Below are positions 1 through 9,022 of a DNA stretch of 64,000 nucleotides, in pieces. Every line of letters begins with the position of its first letter. Positions within the stretch are counted from its first letter, which is position 1. The DNA comes from Cognataquiflexum aquatile. GTDB lineage: Bacteria; Bacteroidota; Bacteroidia; Cytophagales; Cyclobacteriaceae. The stretch covers positions 343,832-407,831 of the forward strand of contig NZ_QMIK01000005.1 in the NCBI RefSeq assembly GCF_003316845.1, given 5' to 3'. The translations under genes and the position numbers were made by a program. Below the pieces are notes generated by a model, which had not been told where the DNA came from, made no database searches, and was given only the letters and a program-made list of their open reading frames with translations.

Positions 1-923
1 TTGGCATAATAGATCAACAAGAACTGCGAAAACCAGATATAGGTCCAGAAAATCGAGAAAGCAAAAACAAATTTTCCAAGATCATGGATATGGTTTTCAT
101 TTACCATTTCAAGATATCCTCTTTCTTTTAGAAATACCGTTACCAAAGTCATCGCAGACAATCCTGCTACAAACCATGAAGCAAAAACATACCATCCAAA
201 CATGGTTGAAAACCAGTGTGTATCGATAGACATTACCCAGTCCCAAGCTGAAATTGAAGAAGAAACCGCAAAGAAAACAAGGAACAAAGCAGACCATTTC
301 CTGATCTTATACCAAGTTTGATTTCCAGGATTTAAGTCTTCCTGATAGGATAAATTTTTCAATTTGTTGAAGAACAAAACCCATGCTCCAAAGAATAAAA
401 CCATTCTGATAATGAAGAAAGCAGGGAAAGTTCCCTTTTCAAGTGGCCAAAAGAAAAAAGCAGCTTTACCATCAATGATTTTATCGTAATCAGGGCTGTT
501 TATATCAAATAAGGTTTTGTGAGTCCAGTGGAAAATATCGTGGCCTACAATGAAATAACTCACAATCATTATTATTCCTGCAAAAGGCAGCCAATATCCG
601 AAAGAAAGAAATATCCTTAACAATGGTGCTGACCATCCTGCTTGGGCAGCATATTGGATAGCAAAAAAGAATACCCCAATAACCGCAATACCTGTAAAGT
701 AGACATTATTGATCCAAAGATTGGCATATAGTCTTTGATACCAATGGAAAGCATGGCCTCCTTCAGCATGGGCTTCATCATGACCTCCGCCTAAAGCAGC
801 CATCAAAATCCCTGCAGTAAGAATTACTGCGCCAAAGATCAAAACAGTAAATATTGTTTTCTTCAGCCCTGCCGAGAAATCAAATTTCTGATCCAAATTA
901 TAATTTGTAGTACTGTGACCCAT
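1..923 (-). CDS. actF: Alternative complex III subunit ActF (partial, C-terminus off the left edge)
   Basis: The minus strand is open from an ATG at 923 to the window edge, giving about 307 residues. The protein starts MGHSTTNYNLDQKF and then shows several hydrophobic membrane segments separated by short loops, including HAFHWYQRLYANLW and a late WFSQFLLIYYA segment. This matches ActF, the NrfD-like integral membrane subunit of alternative complex III, which oxidises quinol and passes electrons to cytochrome c or directly to an oxidase. It begins 2 nt after the actE stop and is the last visible gene of the act operon. The rest of the gene, and probably cytochrome oxidase genes, should lie to the left. 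Confidence 0.9.
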   Translation of the reverse strand, partial: MGHSTTNYNLDQKFDFSAGLKKTIFTVLIFGAVILTAGILMAALGGGHDEAHAEGGHAFHWYQRLYANLWINNVYFTGIAVIGVFFFAIQYAAQAGWSAPLLRIFLSFGYWLPFAGIIMIVSYFIVGHDIFHWTHKTLFDINSPDYDKIIDGKAAFFFWPLEKGTFPAFFIIRMVLFFGAWVLFFNKLKNLSYQEDLNPGNQTWYKIRKWSALFLVFFAVSSSISAWDWVMSIDTHWFSTMFGWYVFASWFVAGLSAMTLVTVFLKERGYLEMVNENHIHDLGKFVFAFSIFWTYIWFSQFLLIYYA

Positions 924-925
924 GA

Positions 926-1552
926 TTATTGCTTCTGAATTTCTTGTTTAACATAGTGAACAATTTTCCAAATTCTTTCCTGAGGAATCTGAGAACCATG
1001 TGCCCCCATTCTACCTTTTCCTTTCATGACTACATGGAAAATATGGCCTTCAGGTAGGTTGATATAGGCGCCGCCTTTTAGATTGGCCACACCACCGATT
1101 ACCTCTCCGGCTTTTCCGTCTCCCTCACCGCCTTGTCCATGGCAAGCAGAACAATATTGTGTGTACAATACTTTTCCTTCCGCCAAAACCTGAGGAGTCA
1201 AAGCAACAGGGTTTACATTCAATGCTGCAGCTTCTAATTCAAACTGCTTCAACCTATAAGGAAGAGAACCGTCTTTAGACCTTGGAACAGTGTTGGCTAC
1301 CGGTTCACGCATATTCATGCGGTTAGGGTTATTGATGTTACTGTTGAAAAATTCCCCTTTTCCGTCTTCTCTTGAGGATAACCATGCACCCTCATCTTCA
1401 TTCACTATTTGTGAAAGAGGTTCATATGCAATTGAATTATACATTTGCGGTGCATATTCATATCCAGGATCCTCACCGGAAGCACCACAGGAAGCCAAGC
1501 CAAAAGCTGCTCCTAGAAATGCTAAAGTGTATATAGAATGTGTGATTTTCAT
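926..1552 (-). CDS. actE: Alternative complex III cytochrome c subunit ActE
   Basis: A 208-residue lipoprotein cytochrome c. The N-terminus has a hydrophobic signal ending in LASC, with the lipidated Cys at residue 22. A single CxxCH haem site (CSACHG) lies near residue 134 and is followed by the glycine-rich stretch GGEGDGKAG. ActE is the mono-haem periplasmic subunit of alternative complex III and is the expected exit point for electrons. It sits between actD (12-nt gap) and actF (2-nt gap) in the act operon, so translation is likely coupled. Confidence 0.93.
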   Translation of the reverse strand: MKITHSIYTLAFLGAAFGLASCGASGEDPGYEYAPQMYNSIAYEPLSQIVNEDEGAWLSSREDGKGEFFNSNINNPNRMNMREPVANTVPRSKDGSLPYRLKQFELEAAALNVNPVALTPQVLAEGKVLYTQYCSACHGQGGEGDGKAGEVIGGVANLKGGAYINLPEGHIFHVVMKGKGRMGAHGSQIPQERIWKIVHYVKQEIQKQ

Positions 1553-1564
1553 ATATCTATTTAC

Positions 1565-2095
1565 CTATTCAAAACTTTTAAAATTTACCTCTGAAGCTCC
1601 TGAGTTTTTCAAGACATCAGTTAATTGACTTTCTCCCATAGAAGAGTTTACTGCCAAATCAATTGCCATAACATGCTTGTCATCTGTGATTCGGATGTCA
1701 AAAATCCGCGGCTGACCCCAAGGCTTCAGGTTACTTGCAATCATGAAAACACCTACCATACCGAACGCCGCCAATAAAACAGTCAGTTCGAAAGTAACAG
1801 GTACAAAATCAGGAACAGCAGCGTGGTCTTTACCTCCGATTATCATCGGCCAATCAATCTTCATCATATAAAACTGCATGGTGAGTGCAAGAATAGTACC
1901 CAACATCCCAAATAGGAAAGCTGCTATTGGAAGTTTGCTTCTTTTATATCCCAAAACATCATCTATTCCATGAACCGGAAACGGCGAATAGACCTCATGA
2001 ATTTTTACGCCTGTTCCTCTTACCTTAGATATTGCATCCAACAAGACATCCTCATCGTCATATACGCCCAGGATGAAATTTTTATCTCTTTCCAT
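1565..2095 (-). CDS. actD: Alternative complex III subunit ActD (DUF3341)
   Basis: A 176-residue protein with a soluble N-terminal part (FILGVYDDEDVLLDAISKVRG) and two hydrophobic segments around residues 57-78 and 103-122, then a short C-terminal soluble part. This is the DUF3341/ActD layout: a two-helix membrane subunit of alternative complex III that packs against ActC and ActF. It starts 3 nt after the actC stop, as expected for a co-translated operon. Confidence 0.93.
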   Translation of the reverse strand: MERDKNFILGVYDDEDVLLDAISKVRGTGVKIHEVYSPFPVHGIDDVLGYKRSKLPIAAFLFGMLGTILALTMQFYMMKIDWPMIIGGKDHAAVPDFVPVTFELTVLLAAFGMVGVFMIASNLKPWGQPRIFDIRITDDKHVMAIDLAVNSSMGESQLTDVLKNSGASEVNFKSFE

Positions 2096-2098
2096 GCT

Positions 2099-3463
2099 TT
2101 ATTTAGTTACTTTTTCTGAGGTTGATTTCACAATAGATTTAATTTCAGCCATGTTGACTACCGGGAAGAACTTCGCAAACAGGAAAAACAATGTGAAGAA
2201 CAATCCGAAGGTGAACAGATAAACCCCAACATCTGAGATGGTTGGATAGAACATTGCCCAAGATGATGGAAGGTAATCCCTATGCAAAGAGGTCACAATG
2301 ATCACAAATCTTTCAAACCACATTCCGATATTTACTACAAGGGATAATAAGAAAGTGGCAACAATTGAAGTCCTGATTTTCTTGAACCAGAATAGTTGCG
2401 GAGAAATCACGTTACATGTCATCATAGACCAATATGCCCACCAATATGGACCAAACATCCTGTTCATAAAGGCATATTGCTCAGCGGCAACACCTGAATA
2501 CCAAGCAATGAAGAATTCTGTGATATAAGCAATACCTACAATAGATCCGGTGATGATGATTACAATGTTCATCAATTCAATATGACCTATAGTAATGTAA
2601 TCCTCCAAATGGAAAACTTTCCTTGTCACAATCATCAATGTCAATACCATTGCAAAACCTGAGAAAATCGCCCCGGCAACAAAGTATGGAGGGAAGATAG
2701 TTGTATGCCATCCCGGAATAACTGAGGTAGCAAAGTCAAAGGATACAATGGTGTGTACAGATAGAACCAAAGGAGTTGCTAAACCTGCCAAAATCAAAGC
2801 TACTGATTCATATCTGCTCCAGGTTTTAGCAGCGCCATCCCAACCAAATGACAGGGCACCGTATATGCTTTTTCTGATTCCTGTAGCTCTGTCCCTAATT
2901 GTTGCAAAGTCGGGAATCAAACCTATATACCAAAATACCAAGGATACAGAGAAATAGGTGGAAATCGCAAACACGTCCCAAAGCAGTGGTGAGTTGAAAT
3001 TCACCCAAAGTGATCCAAATGTATTGGGAAGTGGCAAAGCCCAATAAGCACCCAACCATGGTCTACCCATGTGAATGACAGGGAACATGGCCGCACAGAT
3101 TACAGCAAAAATGGTCATGGCTTCAGCAGCTCTATTGATGGCCATTCTCCACTTCTGTCTGAACAATAATAGTACAGCGGAAATCAATGTACCGGCGTGA
3201 CCGATACCAACCCACCAAACGAAGTTGGTGATATCCCAAGCCCAGCCGACGGTTTTATTGAGCCCCCACATACCGATACCTTCCCAAAGAGTAGCTATCA
3301 ATGCTATGGATCCTAATAACAAAACCCCCACAGAAAACAAAAAGGCCAATAACCAACCCAAGCTAGGCTTCGCCTCTACTTGTCTTGATATATCATGGGT
3401 GACGTCTTTCAGAGTTTTACCGCCTGTAATCAGAGGCTGGCGTACGGATGAAGTAACATGCAT
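2099..3463 (-). CDS. actC: Alternative complex III membrane subunit ActC (NrfD/PsrC family)
   Basis: A 454-residue polytopic membrane protein with about ten hydrophobic helices. Recognisable NrfD/PsrC-type stretches include [17 protein letters not shown] and [13 protein letters not shown]. ActC is the main quinol-binding membrane subunit of alternative complex III and lies under the ActB iron-sulfur subunit. The gene follows actB with an 18-nt gap and precedes actD. The length is normal for the family. Confidence 0.95.
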   Translation of the reverse strand: MHVTSSVRQPLITGGKTLKDVTHDISRQVEAKPSLGWLLAFLFSVGVLLLGSIALIATLWEGIGMWGLNKTVGWAWDITNFVWWVGIGHAGTLISAVLLLFRQKWRMAINRAAEAMTIFAVICAAMFPVIHMGRPWLGAYWALPLPNTFGSLWVNFNSPLLWDVFAISTYFSVSLVFWYIGLIPDFATIRDRATGIRKSIYGALSFGWDGAAKTWSRYESVALILAGLATPLVLSVHTIVSFDFATSVIPGWHTTIFPPYFVAGAIFSGFAMVLTLMIVTRKVFHLEDYITIGHIELMNIVIIITGSIVGIAYITEFFIAWYSGVAAEQYAFMNRMFGPYWWAYWSMMTCNVISPQLFWFKKIRTSIVATFLLSLVVNIGMWFERFVIIVTSLHRDYLPSSWAMFYPTISDVGVYLFTFGLFFTLFFLFAKFFPVVNMAEIKSIVKSTSEKVTK

Positions 3464-3481
3464 ATCTTATAAAATTATTTA

Positions 3482-6400
3482 TTACGCTTCTGATTTATCC
3501 TTATTTCTGATTTTAGTAAAGTACCACACGTTAGGGCTCACATTAATTTCTTCCAAAACGTGATAGGCTCTTTCTTCATTGACCTCTTTCGTCGCTGAAA
3601 TAGTGTCATCCTGAATTTTGAGCATTTGGGTAATTTTACTGTTAGTATCATTCATGTCGCCAAATACGATGGCAGTGGTAGGACAAGCTGAAGCACAGGC
3701 TACATTGATTTCACCGTCTTTAACTTTTCTTCCTTCTCTTTTGGCTGTCAATTTACCGGCCTGAATTCTCTGAACACACATAGAGCATTTTTCGATTACT
3801 CCTCTAGCTCTTACTGTTACATCAGGATTCAACACCATTTTGCCCATGTCATCATTTTGTGCAACGTTCACTGCCGCAAAATCTTTGTTGTCATGATACT
3901 TGAACCAGTTGAATCTTCTTACTTTATAAGGACAGTTGTTGGCACAATATCTTGTCCCAATACATCTGTTATAAGTCATTTGGTTAAGCCCTTCCGAAGA
4001 GTGGGTTGTTGCCGCAACAGGACACACAGTTTCGCAAGGTGCATTGTTGCAATGTTGACACATCATCGGTTGGAAAGTAACTTCAGGGTTATCTGCAGCA
4101 ACTTCCAATTCTTTATTGGATGTAGCTTCGGCAGGAGAGCTATAGTACCTGTCAATCCTGATCCAAGCCATTTCTCTTCGGTTAAGCACTTCTTGCTTTC
4201 CTACTACAGAAACGTTGTTTTCAACCTGACATGCTATGGTACAAGCACCGCAACCGATACAAGAATTCATATCAATTGCCAATCCCCAATGGTGTTGGCT
4301 ATATTGGTGTCCTTTCCAAAGTGAAATTTTAGAAGGTTTGACAAACTCCCCTTCTTTGTAAATTTTTGGTTGATATCTGCCTGCAGATGCGTCTTCTTTA
4401 TATTCACCTAAGGTAGCTTCTTGAATCACAAACTCTCTTCCCATGTAGGTTTGATGGGTTTGGGTTTGTGCAATTTTATAAACCTCAGAAGTCAATTCGA
4501 TAGAAATACCTTCAGTTACATCGAAATTTGTAAAGCCTTTTGAGCTATCTGCCAATTCATAGGCGTTCACTCCGACTCCATCTGCAACTCGACCTGCTTT
4601 GGTCCTGCCATATCCTAAAGCCAAACCGACTGTTCCGTCTGCTTGTCCCGGTTGAACCAAAACCGGTACTATAAGAGATTTACCTCCTACTGTAATTTTT
4701 GCCTTCTTGGTCTCACCTTCAGACATCTTTAAGCCATTCTCATTTGCCCATTTTTGGGAAACGGTCAGGTAATTGTCCCAGGTAGCTTTGGAAATCGGAT
4801 CAGACATTTCCTGAAGCCAAGGGTTGTTTGCAAATGTTCCATTGCCAATTCCGACTTTGGTATAGATCGCCAATTCTGTGCCTGTACTGTCTGCTTTGTA
4901 AGCCTTTGCTACAGAAGAAGCTGCGGAAGCCAAATCAGCTACATTAGCAACAGGCGTTGATTCAGATGGAATAGAATACACTCCGTTGAATAATGATCTG
5001 TCCCAAAATTCCTGAAAATTTGCAGTTTCAGTTTGAGCTGCAAAAAGGGTTGTATTCCAGTTTTGCTGCAAGAAATCATAATAATTGGTTGCAGCGCCTG
5101 CCCAAACTAAAAATGTATCCTGCGCTTGTCTCGAATCAAATAATGGAGAAATTGCAGGTTGGCTTAAGCTATATTCACCTTTTCTTGGATAGAAATCATT
5201 CCATGATTCAAGATAATGGTGATCAGGAGCGATGTATTGTACCAATGAAGCTGTCTCATCCATAGTGGAGTTGGTGGCCACTGACACTTTTGCCTTGGCA
5301 ATACCTTCAGCTACTTCAGCCCCTTTGGCAAAATCATAAACCGGATTACAGTTGTAGAAAACAACTCCCCCTACCCTGCCTGCCTTCAAATCAGCCACAA
5401 ACTGATTCATTTTTGAATCGTCTCCTTTTCTGAAATAGGATGGCTTGGAAAAATCTACGGTAACACCATTGTTTTCGAGTAAGTCATTGATGGCGTTTAC
5501 GACAACCTGCACATTAGGATCATTTGAACCCGATACCACGATGGACTTACCCTTATTTGCCCAAAGTTCTTTGGCCGCTTTGTCAAGGTGTGCAATTTCT
5601 ATAGCTCCGCCTGAAACGGTATCTGCTCCGGCCTGCTTTGCAATGGCATTGTATAATGCCAATACCGCAAGACCGCTTTGAGAAGGTTTTATTGGAGTTC
5701 TGTAGTCTGCATTTGCTCCGGTAAGGGAAAGGTTGGATTCAAACTGAAAATGGCGGGACATGACAGGTTTTTCTTTCGAAATTTTCCTTCCCTGTCCATA
5801 TTGCTTGGCAAATTCAATAGGGGAGATCCAAGTTCCCAAAAAGTCTGCTCCAAAGCTCACAATTACACTTGCCTTTTCAAAATTATAAGTTGGAAGCATT
5901 GCTGTTCCATAGCAGGTTTCAGCAGCCTTTGTTATACCATAATTGGATATAGGATCGTAAGTAATGATTTCAGCACCTCCAAAAGCAGCGGCAAATTGCT
6001 GTAAAACGCTTTCGGTAGAAGGTGAAATGACTGTATTGGTAACGATTTTAACTGAACCTGCAGCTGCTAATTTGGCTTTCACTTCGGTATCAATCGTCGC
6101 CCAATCAGATTTTGCACCATTGATATGTGGCCCTGCTAGTCTTTGCTTGTCATATAATGAAAGAACAGAGGCTTCTACAATAGCGCTGATTCCTCCTTTA
6201 TTGATAGGGGAAAGCTCATTCCCATCAATTTTGATAGGTCTTCCTTCTCTGGTTTTTACTACGATCGATGCATAATCACCCCCTGAAGAAAATGTAGAGG
6301 CATAATAATTAGGAATGGATGGATTGATATCAACAGGTTTGTTGACATAAGGAATAGCCTTTCTTACAGGTGCTTCACAGGCAGCCAAAGAAGCTGCAGC

Positions 6401-6568
6401 CAAACTGAAGCCCATTAATTTTAAGAAATCCCTTCTTGTTGAACCTTCCTCATTGCCACCGTTGATCGGCAAATACTCGGGAAATTCCCTCTCCGCATTT
6501 TTAACAAATTCCGGATCATTTGTTAATTGCTCTAAACCTTTCCAATAGGTCTTTTTATTTTCTGTCAT
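3482..6568 (-). CDS. actB: Alternative complex III iron-sulfur subunit ActB (molybdopterin-oxidoreductase-like)
   Basis: A 1028-residue fused protein. A twin-arginine-like motif TRRDFLKLM (residues 44-52) precedes a hydrophobic stretch ending LAAC (Cys64), which fits export and lipidation. A long domain related to molybdopterin oxidoreductases follows. The last roughly 260 residues are ferredoxin-like with four cysteine clusters: CIGCGACTIAC, CQHCNNAPCETVC, CIGTRYCANNC, and CSMC with CASAC. In characterised homologues the molybdopterin domain carries no cofactor and the clusters relay electrons from quinol to the ActA haems. It is the second gene of the act operon. Confidence 0.95.
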   Translation of the reverse strand: MTENKKTYWKGLEQLTNDPEFVKNAEREFPEYLPINGGNEEGSTRRDFLKLMGFSLAAASLAACEAPVRKAIPYVNKPVDINPSIPNYYASTFSSGGDYASIVVKTREGRPIKIDGNELSPINKGGISAIVEASVLSLYDKQRLAGPHINGAKSDWATIDTEVKAKLAAAGSVKIVTNTVISPSTESVLQQFAAAFGGAEIITYDPISNYGITKAAETCYGTAMLPTYNFEKASVIVSFGADFLGTWISPIEFAKQYGQGRKISKEKPVMSRHFQFESNLSLTGANADYRTPIKPSQSGLAVLALYNAIAKQAGADTVSGGAIEIAHLDKAAKELWANKGKSIVVSGSNDPNVQVVVNAINDLLENNGVTVDFSKPSYFRKGDDSKMNQFVADLKAGRVGGVVFYNCNPVYDFAKGAEVAEGIAKAKVSVATNSTMDETASLVQYIAPDHHYLESWNDFYPRKGEYSLSQPAISPLFDSRQAQDTFLVWAGAATNYYDFLQQNWNTTLFAAQTETANFQEFWDRSLFNGVYSIPSESTPVANVADLASAASSVAKAYKADSTGTELAIYTKVGIGNGTFANNPWLQEMSDPISKATWDNYLTVSQKWANENGLKMSEGETKKAKITVGGKSLIVPVLVQPGQADGTVGLALGYGRTKAGRVADGVGVNAYELADSSKGFTNFDVTEGISIELTSEVYKIAQTQTHQTYMGREFVIQEATLGEYKEDASAGRYQPKIYKEGEFVKPSKISLWKGHQYSQHHWGLAIDMNSCIGCGACTIACQVENNVSVVGKQEVLNRREMAWIRIDRYYSSPAEATSNKELEVAADNPEVTFQPMMCQHCNNAPCETVCPVAATTHSSEGLNQMTYNRCIGTRYCANNCPYKVRRFNWFKYHDNKDFAAVNVAQNDDMGKMVLNPDVTVRARGVIEKCSMCVQRIQAGKLTAKREGRKVKDGEINVACASACPTTAIVFGDMNDTNSKITQMLKIQDDTISATKEVNEERAYHVLEEINVSPNVWYFTKIRNKDKSEA

Positions 6569-6608
6569 TGTATATTCAAGAAAAGTAAGTTCTGAATTGT
6601 TTCTTTAA

Positions 6609-7871
6609 TTAATAATGGCACTTGGCACATTCCAATCCTCCGATGTCTTTCACCTTGAGGGCTTCCTTGGAATTGCTGTGTAACTGTACCAATTTATCAT
6701 AATACTCATTTCCTTTAGAATTGATGTCAGTCTGTCTGTGGCAGTCTATACACCATCCCATAGTAAGAGCGCTGTGTTGATAGACCACTTCCATTTCTTG
6801 AATCGGTCCATGGCAAGTCTGACATTCTATTCCACCTACTGCAACGTGCTGTGCGTGGTTAAAATAAGAAAGGTCGGGAAGGTTATGGATTCTTACCCAT
6901 TCTATTGGCTGATTATTATCCACAGCCGCATAGATTTTCGCGATCTCAGGAGAAATACCCTCTTTGCCTCCCACATTTTGGATATGTGTATGACAGTTCA
7001 TACAAATATTTGCTGAAGGGATATTGGCTGATTTACCTATTTCAACGCCTGTATGGCAATATTGACATTCAATTTCATATTGACCGGCATGGAGTTGGTG
7101 GGAAAATGCAATTGGTTGCTTTGGACCATAACCCTGCTGAACACCGATGGTCAATATCTCATCCAAAGCGGTCTTTACTGTAAATGCGATTACAATAGTG
7201 GTAATAATGATGACGAAACCATCTGATTTTAAAAGCTTTTTGAAATCAAACTTTTGATTTATAAATTCTTCATCAACAGCATCAAGTTTTTGATTGCTCA
7301 AATATTTGGTCAGTATAGAAATGATCAGACCCAATACGATCAAAATCAACAGCAACACTACCACAAGAACGCCTAAGATTATGGTCAGGTATTCGCTCGG
7401 AATTCCCGAACCACCAGAAGTACCTGTTTGAGCGCCATCTACGGCAGCTGCAGCAGCCGCAGGATCCACTTTATCGCCATATTCGATATAGGACAATAAA
7501 TTTAAGAGATCTGCATCTGAAAGGAATTCATGAGCGGGCATCACCAAATTGTTGAATTGACCTGCAATGGTTACCGCTTCAGGATCACCTGAAGCAATCA
7601 AAGCCTGTGAATTCTTGATAAATTTTTTGGTCCACTCAATGGAATGACGGTCTGTTACTCCCCTCAAAGCTGGCCCAACATTTTTGGAATCCAATCTGTG
7701 ACAGGTTCTACAGTTAGCATTGAAGACGGTCTTCCCTGCTGCTATCGCCTCCTCACTGTTGGGAACATCGGGATTTACCGCGTAGACTTGTGTCCCTGAC
7801 AAATGGAAGAATAGCATCATCAAGAAGCTAAATCTCAAAGGGACACTTAATAATGAGCGATTGATCGACAT
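6609..7871 (-). CDS. actA: Alternative complex III multihaem cytochrome c ActA, six CxxCH sites
   Basis: A 420-residue multihaem protein and the first gene of the operon. A signal peptide is followed by a monohaem cytochrome c domain (CRTCHR near residue 54, with a downstream VMPAHEF axial-Met-like motif). A low-complexity linker and a strong membrane helix (about residues 160-187) come next, then a second hydrophobic segment. A C-terminal five-haem domain has CQYCH, CMNCH, CQTCH, CIDCH and CAKCH. The five-haem domain is the classic ActA module. The N-terminal sixth haem domain is a fusion worth noting. A candidate promoter lies at 7921-7951. Confidence 0.93.
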   Translation of the reverse strand: MSINRSLLSVPLRFSFLMMLFFHLSGTQVYAVNPDVPNSEEAIAAGKTVFNANCRTCHRLDSKNVGPALRGVTDRHSIEWTKKFIKNSQALIASGDPEAVTIAGQFNNLVMPAHEFLSDADLLNLLSYIEYGDKVDPAAAAAAVDGAQTGTSGGSGIPSEYLTIILGVLVVVLLLILIVLGLIISILTKYLSNQKLDAVDEEFINQKFDFKKLLKSDGFVIIITTIVIAFTVKTALDEILTIGVQQGYGPKQPIAFSHQLHAGQYEIECQYCHTGVEIGKSANIPSANICMNCHTHIQNVGGKEGISPEIAKIYAAVDNNQPIEWVRIHNLPDLSYFNHAQHVAVGGIECQTCHGPIQEMEVVYQHSALTMGWCIDCHRQTDINSKGNEYYDKLVQLHSNSKEALKVKDIGGLECAKCHY

Positions 7872-7920
7872 ATTTATTACTTATTAAACAGTTTAATGCA
7901 CGTTTTTTTGATAAACACTG

Positions 7921-7951
7921 CAAATGTACTATCGCATTTCTACTTTTCAAA
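7921..7951 (-). promoter_or_regulatory. Candidate promoter of the act operon
   Basis: On the minus strand a TTTG box (7948-7951 on the plus strand as caaa) lies 19 nt before TACATTTG (7921-7928). This is an exact match to the Bacteroidota primary sigma consensus TAnnTTTG with a suitable -33 box. Transcription would begin near 7914, about 43 nt before the actA start. Confidence 0.7.
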
Positions 7952-8197
7952 CTTGAATGACTTAGATCAAATAAGCATTAAAGCTGAAATAATTTTATTA
8001 TAAGTATTTGTTTTTCAGTTATTTAAATACAATTTGCAATAAACTTTTTCAATTTAGATTCATTATAAATAAAATAATATTTGGATTAAAATCAGGGGAA
8101 ACAGTGAGTATAAATGCCTCCCGGAATTTTTAAAATCAGATGTCAAAATGAAGATGGGTGGAAAAATAGTTAATTATTAAAATATTTTGAGAAAAAC
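7952..8197. other. AT-rich intergenic region without a recognised gene
   Basis: Between the act promoter and the tRNA-like array the sequence is AT-rich, has no convincing open frame on either strand and no clear stem-loop. It probably holds only upstream promoter sequence for the two divergent transcription units. Confidence 0.5.
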
Positions 8198-8224
8198 TTG
8201 CCTATCTAAGGGATTCTAATTTTC
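8198..8224 (+). promoter_or_regulatory. Candidate promoter of the tRNA-Cys-like array
   Basis: TTG at 8198-8200 is followed after 16 nt by TAATTTTC (8217-8224), a seven-of-eight match to TAnnTTTG. Spacing is slightly short. A start near 8231 would put the first tRNA-like gene about 9 nt into the transcript. The array would then be made as one RNA ending at the 9095 terminator. Confidence 0.4.
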
Positions 8225-8239
8225 TTTGTTTCACTAAAA

Positions 8240-8309
8240 GGTCGAGTGGCCGAGTGTTAGGCAGGAGTCAGCAAGACTTTGTACGGTGGTTCAAATCCAT
8301 CCTCGACCT
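8240..8309 (+). tRNA. tRNA-Cys-like gene, copy 1 (non-canonical)
   Basis: A 70-nt cloverleaf. The 7-bp acceptor stem GGTCGAG/CTCGACC is identical to the genuine tRNA-Cys at 9226, and the discriminator base is T73. A 3-bp D stem carries a loop one base shorter than normal (AGTGTTA, lacking the second G of the G18-G19 pair). The anticodon arm GGAGT/ACTTT encloses CAGCAAG: the triplet GCA is kept but the near-universal T33 is A, and C32 can pair with G38, leaving a five-base loop. The T arm is GGTGG/CCATC with loop TTCAAAT. No CCA is encoded. Its function as a decoding tRNA is doubtful. Confidence 0.75.
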
Positions 8310-8426
8310 CAAAATAGAACGCATTAATCACCCAAGATAAATCGTTCCCATATTTTATCAATAAGTTAATAATTTTGGACAATATTTTTTTGTCCTTCAT
8401 TAATGGCGAGCATTAAGTTTTTACAA
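8310..8426. other. First spacer of the tRNA-like array, unlike the other spacers
   Basis: This 117-nt spacer shares only its edges (starts CAAAAT, ends TTACAA) with the later, near-identical spacers. It contains a perfect 6-bp inverted repeat, GGACAA and TTGTCC, around a T-rich loop near 8378-8396. Copy 1 is therefore embedded in different DNA from copies 2-5. Confidence 0.6.
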
Positions 8427-8496
8427 GGTCGAGTGGCCGAGTGTCAGGCAGGAGTCAGCAAGACTTTAGACGGTGGTTCAAATCCATCCTCGACCT
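8427..8496 (+). tRNA. tRNA-Cys-like gene, copy 2 (non-canonical)
   Basis: Same 70-nt fold as copy 1. The acceptor stem, D stem, anticodon arm (A33, GCA triplet), T arm and T73 are identical. It differs only in the D-loop (AGTGTCA) and in the variable region (AGAC in place of GTAC). It is the first copy of the 199-bp tandem unit made of tRNA-like gene plus spacer. Confidence 0.75.
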
Positions 8497-8625
8497 CAAA
8501 ATTGGAAACGAGATTTATCCAAAGGGATACCCGCTTCAGTTAGTTTTATTGGAATTGATTTTGCCTAAAGACAATTTGGGGATTACTTCTTCACGATCAA
8601 TAGCATTATCTAAAAGTAATTACAA

Positions 8626-8695
8626 GGTCGAGTGGCCGAGTGTAAGGCAGGAGTCAGCAAGACTTTAGACGGTGGTTCAAATCCATCCTCGACCT
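8626..8695 (+). tRNA. tRNA-Cys-like gene, copy 3 (non-canonical)
   Basis: Same 70-nt fold as the other copies, with D-loop AGTGTAA and variable region AGAC. It starts exactly 199 bp after copy 2, and the intervening 129-nt spacer is nearly identical to the next one. Confidence 0.75.
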
Positions 8696-8824
8696 CAAAA
8701 TTGGAAACGAGATTTATCCAAAGGGATACCCACTTCAGTTAGTTTTATTGGAATAGATTTTGCCTAAAGACAATTTGGGGATTACTTCTTCACGTTCCAG
8801 AGCATTATCTAAAAGTAATTACAA

Positions 8825-8894
8825 GGTCGAGTGGCCGAGTGAAAGGCAGGAGTCAGCAAGACTTTATACGGTGGTTCAAATCCATCCTCGACCT
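8825..8894 (+). tRNA. tRNA-Cys-like gene, copy 4 (non-canonical)
   Basis: Same 70-nt fold, with D-loop AGTGAAA and variable region ATAC. It starts 199 bp after copy 3. As in all copies, differences are confined to the D-loop and the variable region, while all stems and the anticodon loop are invariant. Confidence 0.75.
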
Positions 8895-9022
8895 CAAAAT
8901 TGGAAACGAGATTTATCCAAAGGGATACCCGCTTCAGTTAGTTTTATTGGAATTGATTTTGCCTAAAGACAATTTGGGGATTACTTCTTCACGTTCAAGA
9001 GCATTATCAAAAGTAATTACAA

